From the NCBI GenBank assembly GCA_012965485.1, contig DTSF01000334.1, positions 1 through 6,650 of the forward strand: a stretch of 6,650 bases of DNA, written 5' to 3'. Below, one piece after another: positions 1 to 6,650 of the stretch; position 1 is the first letter of the stretch, and every line of letters begins with the position of its first letter. Both the position numbers and the translations under genes were made by a program. This stretch comes from Dehalococcoidia bacterium (GTDB taxonomy: Bacteria; Chloroflexota; Dehalococcoidia; SAR202; UBA826). The notes beneath the pieces were generated by a model. The model was not told the origin of the DNA. It saw nothing but the letters and a program-made list of their open reading frames with translations, and did not search any database.

Positions 1-10
1 GGAATTTTAA

Positions 11-1051
11 ATGAAAGCTGTTTATTTTACAGAACACGGGGGTCCTGAGGTACTTAAATTCGGAGAATTACCGGAACCAACCCCGGGGGAAGGGGAGGTA
101 AAAATTAAAGTGAAGGCCTGTGCCCTCAACAGACTCGATGTTTACACCAGAGCCGGTGTACGTGGCACTAAAATGGATCTTACGGAACCTCATGTCTTGG
201 GCGCAGATGTGTCTGGGGAGGTTGTCGAGATTGGACCCAGAGTAACCAGAGTATCTGACGGGGATAGAGTCGTTGTGAATCCAAGAATTACTTGTATGCA
301 ATGCCGATATTGTCAGTCTAATCAAAGCGAATATTGCGCTTCGGCAGGAATGGTAGGATCGGCCATTAGGGGAGGTTATTCAGAATATGTCGTAGTACCA
401 GCCACTAATGCCTTTCCTATTCCAGATGGCTTAAGCCACGTACAGGCAGCTTCCCTACCAACTGTATTTATGCCAAGTTGGAATATACTTATCAGAAGAT
501 CTCAGCTTAAGCCCTGGGAAACAGCATTGGTCCCCTCGGCCTCTAGCGGTGTCGGTACCGCAGCAATTCAGGTTGCAAAAAACATAGCGAAATCTACCGT
601 TATAGCTACTACTAGTACAGTTGAAAAAGCTGAGAAAGCTGCTGCTCTCGGATCTGACCATGTCATCAACTATAAATCTGAAAATGTTTCTGAGCGTTTA
701 AAGGAAATAACCCAAGGACGGGGTGTTGATGTGGTAATAGACCACGTCGGAACGGATATTTGGAATGCCGCTAATAGGCGCCTTGCTAAAGGTGCGAGAT
801 ATGGGATTTGCGGGGTTACATCGGGGTACAAGGCCGAGCTACAGATGGGTGCCATGTTCACAGGTCATTTGACCATGTTTGGAGTGTTTATGGGCCGGAG
901 TGAAGATTTGGAACAAATTATCTACCATGCTGGCCAAGGAACAATAAAGGGTGTAGTCGATTCAGAATATCCCTTGCAAGATGTTAGGAAGGCCCACGAA
1001 GACATGGAGGGTTTAGATTTTTTCGGGAAACTAGTAATTACAGTGGACTGA
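11..1051 (+). CDS. Zinc-binding MDR family alcohol dehydrogenase / quinone oxidoreductase-like protein
   Basis: A 346-residue medium-chain dehydrogenase/reductase, the usual length for the family, predicted cytosolic and NAD(P)H-dependent. The N-terminal GroES-like domain spans about residues 1-130. It holds a complete structural-zinc lobe, Cys95-x2-Cys98-x2-Cys101-x7-Cys109. The catalytic-zinc positions are not conserved: the usual Cys is Asn40 (ALNRLD, as in quinone oxidoreductases) and the usual GHE is Gly-Ala-Asp at 64-66. The Rossmann domain follows, with a quinone-reductase-like loop SASSGVG at 176-182, then ALGSDHVINY at 212-221 and GRGVDVVIDHVG at 236-247. Thr/Ser at 200-203 after the second strand would suit NADP(H), by inference. 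The ATG is preceded by GGA at bases 1-3, seven bases upstream, so any longer ribosome binding site is cut by the window edge. The next gene converges on it. The substrate is unknown; an enone, aldehyde or quinone reductase are all possible. The family call is firm and the function is not. Confidence 0.93.
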   Translation: MKAVYFTEHGGPEVLKFGELPEPTPGEGEVKIKVKACALNRLDVYTRAGVRGTKMDLTEPHVLGADVSGEVVEIGPRVTRVSDGDRVVVNPRITCMQCRYCQSNQSEYCASAGMVGSAIRGGYSEYVVVPATNAFPIPDGLSHVQAASLPTVFMPSWNILIRRSQLKPWETALVPSASSGVGTAAIQVAKNIAKSTVIATTSTVEKAEKAAALGSDHVINYKSENVSERLKEITQGRGVDVVIDHVGTDIWNAANRRLAKGARYGICGVTSGYKAELQMGAMFTGHLTMFGVFMGRSEDLEQIIYHAGQGTIKGVVDSEYPLQDVRKAHEDMEGLDFFGKLVITVD

Positions 1052-1063
1052 TTTCCCTGTCCG

Positions 1064-1123
1064 GCTGTCATCACCGGTCAAGGCCAAATCGAAGATCGGT
1101 ATGGGGCTGACAGAAATGACAGC
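1064..1123. repeat. Inverted repeat in the gap between convergent genes
   Basis: The 85-base gap between the two convergent stop codons (1052-1136) contains GCTGTCAT at 1064-1071 and its exact reverse complement ATGACAGC at 1116-1123, with 44 bases between. A further TGACAG at 1108-1113 can pair with the same left arm. A smaller imperfect hairpin, CCGG at 1061-1064 with CCGG at 1074-1077, overlaps the left arm. Neither structure is followed by a clear T-run on either strand, so this is not a textbook intrinsic terminator. It could still act as a weak bidirectional transcription end for both genes, or be chance. The rest of the gap holds nothing I can name. Confidence 0.3.
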
Positions 1124-1136
1124 TGACTTGAGGGTT

Positions 1137-2153
1137 TTAACCCCTGGTTGCCGGAGGCCGAACGTCGATGCTGGATCTAACTTCAGGATTCACCAAAGAC
1201 ATCGGCCACGACCCGTTTAATAACCTCGCGGCCTCCTGCCCGACTTGTATTTGAGCAGCTATTCCAGCCCTATTGGAAGTGCCTGCCGAATGAGGGGTGA
1301 CCATGACATTCTCCATTTGGAATAATGGATTATCAGTTGGGGTCGGCTCAATATCAAAAACATCTAATCCTGCCCCAGCAAATTCCTTGGTTTTCAAGGC
1401 ATTGATTAGGGCATCCTCGTCTACTGTGCTGCCCCGGCAAGTATTTATGAAATAGGCGGTTGGCTTCATAGCCTTGAAAAAATCTGCTCCCACTAGATGC
1501 CTCGTTTGGTTGTTCAGAGGAGTGTGCATAGAGACAAAATCAGATCTGGATGCAAGGTCGTTTAGGGACCCAACTAACTCAACACGATATTCTTTTGCTA
1601 TCCAAGGTTGTACATATGGGTCATATGCAATTACATGCATACCCAAAGCTTGCGCCTTTCTAGCCACCGCCCTTCCTATATTCCCTAAAGAAACTAAGCC
1701 AAGTGTTTGATCGGTTATAGGAACCATATTTGATGTTACAGAGCTCGTTTCAAAACCCCATTTACCATTTTTGGTTAAGTCGTTAAGCATTGTTAATTTT
1801 TTAGCACAAGACAAAATAAACATTATTGCGTGATTTGAAACCTCTTCAGTACAAAACCCGGCGGTGTTAATCACCATTACAGAGTTGTCGGTCGCGGATT
1901 CATGATCAATATGGTTGAAACCGTGTCCGAAGCTGACAATCCCCTGAGCTGAATCGATTTCGTCCATTACGGTGCTTGGCATGGGTACACCTTGGTTGAT
2001 TATTACGTCCACTCCTTTTACAGCTTCTATAGTTTCACCTTCGCTTTGGCACACATATACATCGAAGTCGCAATCAATTCCCTCCAGCTGTTGTTGGACC
2101 AGACCGGGTTCAGGGTTACCCCTGGATATCATAGCCACTTTAAGTTTAGACAT
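1137..2153 (-). CDS. D-isomer specific 2-hydroxyacid dehydrogenase, NAD-binding
   Basis: Interconverts a 2-oxoacid and a D-2-hydroxyacid with NAD(H) in the cytosol; relatives include phosphoglycerate, glyoxylate and D-lactate dehydrogenases. Counting from the ATG at 2153 (338 residues, normal length), the substrate-binding domain has GFCTEEVSNHA at 99-109. The nucleotide-binding insert opens with GLVSLGNIG at 152-160, where Ser155 replaces the first Gly of GxGxxG. Asp178 in AYDP suits NAD over NADP. The catalytic triad is intact: Arg240 (NTCRG), Glu269 (FDIEP) and His288 (TPHSAG). No ACT domain is present, so it is not the long form of SerA. An in-frame ATG at 2159 would add two residues, but GGGGG at 2160-2164 touches that ATG directly while lying six bases before the ATG at 2153, so I prefer 2153. 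It lies downstream of gltD on the same strand. The substrate cannot be read from sequence. Confidence 0.93.
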   Translation of the reverse strand: MSKLKVAMISRGNPEPGLVQQQLEGIDCDFDVYVCQSEGETIEAVKGVDVIINQGVPMPSTVMDEIDSAQGIVSFGHGFNHIDHESATDNSVMVINTAGFCTEEVSNHAIMFILSCAKKLTMLNDLTKNGKWGFETSSVTSNMVPITDQTLGLVSLGNIGRAVARKAQALGMHVIAYDPYVQPWIAKEYRVELVGSLNDLASRSDFVSMHTPLNNQTRHLVGADFFKAMKPTAYFINTCRGSTVDEDALINALKTKEFAGAGLDVFDIEPTPTDNPLFQMENVMVTPHSAGTSNRAGIAAQIQVGQEAARLLNGSWPMSLVNPEVRSSIDVRPPATRG

Positions 2154-2159
2154 AGCCAT

Positions 2160-2164
2160 CCCCC
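2160..2164 (-). promoter_or_regulatory. Possible G-rich ribosome binding site deciding the dehydrogenase start
   Basis: On the - strand a run of five G lies immediately before the ATG at 2159 and six bases before a second in-frame ATG at 2153. A Shine-Dalgarno site needs several bases of spacing, so this run can serve only the 2153 start. The match to the canonical AGGAGG is partial. Confidence 0.35.
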
Positions 2165-2193
2165 AATTAAATTATTGTTTTCCCTATGGCCTG

Positions 2194-2225
2194 ATTATAG
2201 CCACAAAATTCTCGTGTTGTGTAAA
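2194..2225 (-). promoter_or_regulatory. Possible promoter for the 2-hydroxyacid dehydrogenase gene
   Basis: On the - strand a perfect TATAAT -10 box lies at 2199-2194, about 40 bases before the dehydrogenase start. The best -35 match is TTTACA at 2225-2220 (four of six to TTGACA), but the spacer is 20 bases, longer than the usual 16-18. The flank is AT-rich, so a chance match is possible. If real, the dehydrogenase gene would be transcribed independently of gltBD. Confidence 0.3.
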
Positions 2226-2246
2226 GTAAGTATAATAGCTAGCTTG

Positions 2247-2260
2247 ACGGTAGACACCGT
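2247..2260 (-). other. Small hairpin just after the gltD stop
   Basis: ACGGT at 2247-2251 and ACCGT at 2256-2260 form a perfect five-base stem with a four-base loop, beginning three bases past the gltD stop codon. No T-run follows on the - strand; an AGCTAGCT palindrome at 2237-2244 comes next instead. At most this is a weak pause or processing site, and it is too short to call a terminator. Confidence 0.2.
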
Positions 2261-2263
2261 AGT

Positions 2264-3727
2264 CTAACCGATGTACGAACCGGCAGACTTAGGAAGACTA
2301 GTTTCACCCATTAAATATTCGTCTATCCCACGTGCCGCTTCCCTGCCTTCAGCTAGCGCCCACACTACCAGAGATTGACCTCGAGACATGTCTCCTGCGG
2401 CGAAAACGCCCGGTGTATTGGTCATTTTGTTGGAATCGGTTTTCACATTTCCACGTGGATCCAGATCTAATCCTAATTCTTCAACTGTACCCTCATGTTG
2501 AGGGTGCAGAAAACCTAAAGCTAGGAATACATAATCTGTTTCTATTTCAAATTCACTACCTCCAACTTCGATCATTTGAGGTCGGCCGTTTTCGTCGGGT
2601 TCTCCCCATTCCAATCTGACGCCGTGGAGTTTTTTCAAAACTCCGTTTTCCCCCGTGAATTTCTTGGTGAGTATGTTGTAGTCCCTTAGACCTCCCTCTT
2701 CGTGAGAAGATGAGGTCCGAATAATCATAGGCCAGTTAGGCCATCTGTCGTTTTCTCCTCGTTCTTCGGGAGGTTCTGGAAGGAGTTCGAGCTGATGCAC
2801 TTGGCTGGCTCCTTGCCTGTGAGACGTTCCAAGGCAGTCTGATCCAGTATCTCCACCACCCAAGATCGCGACTTTTTTTTCTGTTGTCACAATTCGCTCT
2901 TTTTCTGGAACCACCAAACCTGCGTTAACATTGTTCTGCTGAGTGAGGAATTCCATAGCAAAATGAACCCCTTTTAATTCTCTTCCAGGTATCTCCAGAT
3001 TCCTTGGTATGGTTGATCCTCCGGTCAAGAGAAGGACATCAAAATCATCAGCTAGTATGGACGCTGGCACATCTATTCCAATTTCAATGTTGGTAATAAA
3101 TACCACACCTTCCTTTTCCATTTGATCAATTCTGCGGTCAATGACGTATTTTTCGAGTTTAAAATCTGGAATACCCAGTGCCAGTAGCCCGCCGACTCTG
3201 TGTGATCTTTCATAGACAGTTACATGATGTCCTGTCCGGTTGAGCTGCTGAGCTGCTGCTAGACCGGCCGGCCCAGATCCTACTATGGCGACTTTTTTTC
3301 CTGATCGAACCTTGGGTGGCTCGGGTTTGATCCAGTCTTCCCGCCAGCCTTTATCGGATATCGCTTTTTCAATATACTCTATCGTGACTGGGTCCTGGTT
3401 TATATTTAGCACACACGAAGTTTCGCAGGGGGCAGGACATATTCTTCCAGTGAATTCTGGGAAGTTATTCGTAGAATGAAGTTCTTTCAGGGCTCCTTCC
3501 CACTGGTTTTTATAAACCAGATCATTAAAATCCGGGATCAAATTTCCTAAAGGACACCCACTCATGCAGAAGGGAACTGCACAATTCATGCATCGGCTGC
3601 CTTGCTCCTGAGCTTCCTTGTCATTCCATTCCGTATAGAATTCATGGAAGTTTTGTAACCTATCTCCCACAGGTTGTCTCTTGGGGGTGGATCTTCCGAA
3701 TTCCTTAAATCCTGTTGGCTTACCCAT
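2264..3727 (-). CDS. gltD: Glutamate synthase (NADPH) small subunit (beta)
   Basis: Beta subunit of GOGAT: oxidises NADPH on FAD and passes electrons through iron-sulfur clusters to the FMN of GltB. From the ATG at 3727 it has 487 residues, close to characterised GltD proteins. The N-terminal ferredoxin-like domain has Cys46-x2-Cys49-x4-Cys54-x3-Cys58-Pro and Cys97-x3-Cys101-x3-Cys105, the ligand sets known for two 4Fe-4S clusters. The FAD Rossmann motif GSGPAG is at 150-155, the NADPH motif GGGDTG at 290-295, and the second FAD contact with Ala-Gly-Asp is at 444-446 (FAAGDMSRGQS). A GTG at 3733 would add two residues and has a weak AGAAG seven bases upstream, but the protein from the ATG begins MGKPTGF, the usual GltD N-terminus. 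It overlaps the gltB stop by eight bases, so coupled translation is likely. Isolated GltD-like proteins also occur, but the gltB partner here makes the call secure. Confidence 0.97.
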   Translation of the reverse strand: MGKPTGFKEFGRSTPKRQPVGDRLQNFHEFYTEWNDKEAQEQGSRCMNCAVPFCMSGCPLGNLIPDFNDLVYKNQWEGALKELHSTNNFPEFTGRICPAPCETSCVLNINQDPVTIEYIEKAISDKGWREDWIKPEPPKVRSGKKVAIVGSGPAGLAAAQQLNRTGHHVTVYERSHRVGGLLALGIPDFKLEKYVIDRRIDQMEKEGVVFITNIEIGIDVPASILADDFDVLLLTGGSTIPRNLEIPGRELKGVHFAMEFLTQQNNVNAGLVVPEKERIVTTEKKVAILGGGDTGSDCLGTSHRQGASQVHQLELLPEPPEERGENDRWPNWPMIIRTSSSHEEGGLRDYNILTKKFTGENGVLKKLHGVRLEWGEPDENGRPQMIEVGGSEFEIETDYVFLALGFLHPQHEGTVEELGLDLDPRGNVKTDSNKMTNTPGVFAAGDMSRGQSLVVWALAEGREAARGIDEYLMGETSLPKSAGSYIG

Positions 3728-6650
3728 TGGCACTCACTGTCTTCTTTTCCTGCTGGGCCTCTCTTTCAGCCAAAACCCGCTTATAGTCCTCTGGCATGAC
3801 TTTCACAAATTTACTAATCATTGAGTTCCAATCTGACAGAATTCTTTCAGCATTTTTGCTTCCGGTATAGTTTTTATGCAATTCAATTAACCTTTTTAGA
3901 TCTTTCAGATCTTTTTCTTCCGAGACTTCCTCTAAACTAACGAGGCCTTTATTGCATAGGGATTCAAAATTGCCTTCTTCGTCGAATACATAGGCTTCTC
4001 CACCACTCATCCCGGCTGCAAAATTACGTCCTGTTGGCCCGAGAATGACAACTGTGCCTCTTGTCATATACTCGCAGCCGTGATCTCCAACTCCTTCAAC
4101 AACAGCCTCAGCACCACTGTTCCTTACCGCAAATCGTTCACCTGCAATGCCCCAAATGAAGACTTGTCCACCTGTCGCGCCATACAAGGCCACATTGCCA
4201 ATAATTATGTTCTCCTCAGGGGTGAAAGTGGATTTTTCATGCGGGCGTATCACTACCTTTCCACCAGACAAACCCTTACAAAAATAGTCGTTAGAATCAC
4301 CCTTCAGATCAATTGAAACGCCTTTACTTAGGAAGGCTGCAAAGCTTTGTCCTCCAGAGCCACTGAAATCTAGTGAAATAGTGTCTTCCGGCAATCCATC
4401 CTCCCCGTATTTTTTGGCAATCGTGTGACTCAATATGGTCCCTACGGTTCTGTATGAATTGTTGATATCCTTTGTAATGGTTATTGGTTTTCCTGTGTCT
4501 ATTGAAACGGTTGCGTCCTTTAGCAGCTCATTGTCCAAAGCTTTTTCTAATGAGTGGTCTTGATCAATTATTTTATGTCTTGCCACCCCTTCTGGAACAT
4601 CCGGCATATGCAGTAATTGACTAAAATCTACTCCCTCTGTTTTCCAATGTTCGATTAGGTTTCTTTTATCTAGCAGATCTGTTCTCCCCACCATGTCATC
4701 CATTTTTTTGATCCCTAGGTCGGCCATTATTTTTCTCAATTGTTCAGCTATGAAGAAAAAGTAATTTATTACATGTTCCGGCTTTCCTGTGAATTTCTCC
4801 CGCAATTCAGGGTCTTGTGTCGCTATACCTACTGAACACGTGTTTAAATGGCATTTTCTTAGCATAATGCAGCCCATTGCGATCAATGGACCGGTGGCAA
4901 GTCCAAATTCTTCTGCTCCTAGTAAACAGGCTATTGCGACATCTCTGCCAGTCTTAATTTGTCCATCAACTTGCACCACGATGCGCCCTCTAAGGTCATT
5001 CATTACCAAAACTTGTTGCGTTTCAGCCACACCTAATTCCCATGGTAGACCTGCATGTTTGATAGAAGATTCTGGGGATGCTCCTGTTCCTCCTGTGTCA
5101 CCGCTTATTAGTACTACGTCACCGTGCCCTTTAGAAACCCCTGCTGCTATTGTGCCAACGCCAGCTTCTGCAACGAGTTTGACATGAATTCTTGCTTCAG
5201 GATTAGCATTCTTAAGGTCGTGTATTAACTGGGCTAAATCCTCAATCGAGTATATGTCGTGGTGTGGTGGAGGCGATATAAGTTCCACACCTGGAGTTGA
5301 ATTTCTCACTCCGCCGATATATTCGTCAACTTTGTGGCCAGGAAGTTGCCCACCTTCCCCAGGTTTAGAGCCTTGAGCCATTTTGATTTGTATATCTTTT
5401 GCGCTGGTCAGGTAGTTGATGGTAACGCCAAATCTTCCTGATGCCACCTGTTTGATTGCGCTGTTTCTGGAATCCCCGTTAGGGTCTGAGGTGTATCTAG
5501 AGTGATCTTCACCACCTTCCCCTGTATTGCTTCTAGCCTGTATCCGGTTCATTGCTATTGCCATGGTTTCATGTGCTTCTCTGCTAATTGAGCCAAGAGA
5601 TATAGCTCCTGTCGCGAATCTCCTCACAATTTTCTTAGCAGGCTCGACTTCACTAATCGATATCGGATTATTGGGCTTCTTAAAATCAAGGAGTCCCCTT
5701 ATTGTGCTTAATATTCTAGTTTCTTGATCGACGAAATCGGCAAATTGTTCATAGCTGTCCCAACTGTTTTCTCTTACTGCATGTTGAAGAGATGCAATTG
5801 TGTTTGGGTTCCACATATGATATTCGCCATCCCTCCTCCACTGATATTGGCCACCTTGGGAAACTTCCAGATTAGCCGAATTTCTTTTAGTTCCAAAACC
5901 GAAACTATGCCGACTGATATACTCCCTCCCTATTTCTTCAATTCCGATGCCGCCTATTCTGGATGGAGTCCAAGTGAAATATTCGTCAATGATAGATTGA
6001 TTCAAACCTACAGCCTCAAAAATTTGAGCTCCCCTGTAGCTTTGGATGGTTGAGATACCCATTTTTGACATTATCTTCAGAATACCTTTGTGAGATGCTG
6101 ACAGGTAGTTGTGAATTGCTTTGTCTGCAGCTATGTCAGTTTCGAACTCTTTCAGAGAGATTTGATTTCGAATAGTCGCAAAAGCTAGATATGGATTTAT
6201 TGCCGCAGCGCCGTACCCTATTAGGGCAGCAAAATGGGCTACTTCCCGCGCTTCACCTGTTTCCACAACTATTCCGGCTTTAGATCTTTCTCCTTTCCTA
6301 ATTAAATGATGGTGAACAGCCGAGGTTGCCAAAAGACTTGGCAATGGAGCATGGGTTTCATCTACCCCTCTGTCCGACAGTATCAGTATCGAATGCCCTT
6401 CCTTTATAGCCTCTGATGCTTCCTTATTTATTCTGCTGAGTGAATCTTTGAAACCACTTGTGCCACTAGGGTCAAACAATGTAGATATGGTTTTTGCTGT
6501 CAGGTTTTTTTGGGATGAGCTTTTGATACGGGCGAGATCCAAATCTGTAATTACCGGGTGTCTTAAAGTGATCTGACGGCAATGCTCTGGAGTCTCGGAA
6601 AATAGGTTTTTTTCTTCACCTATAGTCCCTCTTAAAGAAGTCACCAACTC
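3720..6650 (-). CDS. gltB: Glutamate synthase large subunit (alpha), 5' end off the window
   Basis: Alpha subunit of GOGAT: releases ammonia from glutamine, adds it to 2-oxoglutarate and reduces the 2-iminoglutarate on FMN to glutamate. The frame is open to base 6650, leaving 976 complete C-terminal residues (977 codons); full GltB is about 1,500, so roughly 500 residues with the N-terminal class II glutaminase domain are missing. The TTG at 6647 is an internal Leu in the conserved ELVTSLRGTIG segment, not a start. Counting from that Leu, the central domain covers about 1-290 and the FMN/2-oxoglutarate barrel about 330-650, with NTGEGGED near 373 and the loop KMAQGSKPGEGGQLPGHK. The 3Fe-4S ligands are Cys593-x5-Cys599-x4-Cys604 (bases 4871-4836). 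The Gly-rich beta-helix covers about 690-890 (GSGGQSF near 761). No frameshift or internal stop is seen, and all checked motifs are present. The gene ends in TAA inside the start of gltD, giving one operon. Ferredoxin-dependent GltS is similar, but the adjacent gltD favours the NADPH type. Confidence 0.97.
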   Translation of the reverse strand, partial: ELVTSLRGTIGEEKNLFSETPEHCRQITLRHPVITDLDLARIKSSSQKNLTAKTISTLFDPSGTSGFKDSLSRINKEASEAIKEGHSILILSDRGVDETHAPLPSLLATSAVHHHLIRKGERSKAGIVVETGEAREVAHFAALIGYGAAAINPYLAFATIRNQISLKEFETDIAADKAIHNYLSASHKGILKIMSKMGISTIQSYRGAQIFEAVGLNQSIIDEYFTWTPSRIGGIGIEEIGREYISRHSFGFGTKRNSANLEVSQGGQYQWRRDGEYHMWNPNTIASLQHAVRENSWDSYEQFADFVDQETRILSTIRGLLDFKKPNNPISISEVEPAKKIVRRFATGAISLGSISREAHETMAIAMNRIQARSNTGEGGEDHSRYTSDPNGDSRNSAIKQVASGRFGVTINYLTSAKDIQIKMAQGSKPGEGGQLPGHKVDEYIGGVRNSTPGVELISPPPHHDIYSIEDLAQLIHDLKNANPEARIHVKLVAEAGVGTIAAGVSKGHGDVVLISGDTGGTGASPESSIKHAGLPWELGVAETQQVLVMNDLRGRIVVQVDGQIKTGRDVAIACLLGAEEFGLATGPLIAMGCIMLRKCHLNTCSVGIATQDPELREKFTGKPEHVINYFFFIAEQLRKIMADLGIKKMDDMVGRTDLLDKRNLIEHWKTEGVDFSQLLHMPDVPEGVARHKIIDQDHSLEKALDNELLKDATVSIDTGKPITITKDINNSYRTVGTILSHTIAKKYGEDGLPEDTISLDFSGSGGQSFAAFLSKGVSIDLKGDSNDYFCKGLSGGKVVIRPHEKSTFTPEENIIIGNVALYGATGGQVFIWGIAGERFAVRNSGAEAVVEGVGDHGCEYMTRGTVVILGPTGRNFAAGMSGGEAYVFDEEGNFESLCNKGLVSLEEVSEEKDLKDLKRLIELHKNYTGSKNAERILSDWNSMISKFVKVMPEDYKRVLAEREAQQEKKTVSANG

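Noticed and set aside
2231..2236. TATAAT on the + strand as a promoter
   Set aside because: No acceptable -35 box is found 16-18 bases upstream, and the only downstream target would be antisense to gltD.
2237..2244. AGCTAGCT palindrome as an operator
   Set aside because: Eight-base palindromes occur by chance at this scale, and nothing else supports a binding site.
1972..2267. Two overlapping + strand frames of 85 and 91 codons running into the gap after gltD
   Set aside because: Most of each is antisense to the hydroxyacid dehydrogenase N-terminus. I see no convincing ribosome binding site and no family resemblance.
4789..5187. Open frame of 132 codons on the + strand inside gltB
   Set aside because: It lies fully antisense to the conserved barrel and Fe-S region of gltB, has low-complexity Pro/Ser/Thr-rich composition typical of a shadow frame, and resembles no family I know.
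5724..6053. Open frame of 109 codons on the + strand inside gltB
   Set aside because: It is antisense to conserved GltB central-domain sequence with no recognisable motif; a shadow of the real gene.
6645..6647. TTG at the right edge as the start of a shorter gltB
   Set aside because: The frame stays open past it to the window edge and the codon falls within a conserved internal GltB segment, so the gene is truncated by the window and not short.

Overview
The window is ordinary bacterial chromosome with four protein-coding genes and short gaps. I see no mobile element, CRISPR array, RNA gene or phage-like material. All four genes read without frameshift in the standard bacterial code. Stops are TGA, TAA, TAG and TAA, so TGA is a stop and not a tryptophan codon. 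Base composition is near balanced and slightly AT-rich by eye, and is even across the window. The protein families are typical of a free-living heterotrophic bacterium. The style of the two dehydrogenases would fit an uncultured environmental lineage such as marine Chloroflexota (SAR202-like), but this is a weak impression and not a call.

Layout: one gene on the + strand (11-1051) encodes a medium-chain dehydrogenase/reductase. It converges, across an 85-base gap, on three genes on the - strand. In transcription order these are gltB (3720-6650, cut by the right edge), gltD (2264 to about 3727, overlapping the end of gltB) and a D-2-hydroxyacid dehydrogenase gene (1137 to about 2153). A gap of about 110 bases after gltD holds a weak hairpin and a possible promoter, so the dehydrogenase gene may be read through from gltBD or have its own start.

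Function: gltB and gltD encode the two subunits of NADPH-dependent glutamate synthase (GOGAT), which makes two glutamates from glutamine and 2-oxoglutarate and completes the GS-GOGAT route of ammonium assimilation. The visible part of GltB carries the FMN/2-oxoglutarate barrel, the 3Fe-4S cysteines and the C-terminal beta-helix. The glutaminase domain lies off the window. GltD carries the cysteine motifs for two 4Fe-4S clusters, an FAD site and an NADPH site. The 2-hydroxyacid dehydrogenase would interconvert a 2-oxoacid and a D-2-hydroxyacid, but its substrate cannot be read from sequence. The MDR protein is an oxidoreductase that keeps the structural zinc site and has lost the catalytic zinc ligands.

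Nothing here looks like a previously undescribed system. The points worth a second look are modest: the mixed zinc status of the MDR protein, a Ser replacing the first Gly of the Rossmann motif in the hydroxyacid dehydrogenase, start-site choices, and the structure of the two intergenic gaps.
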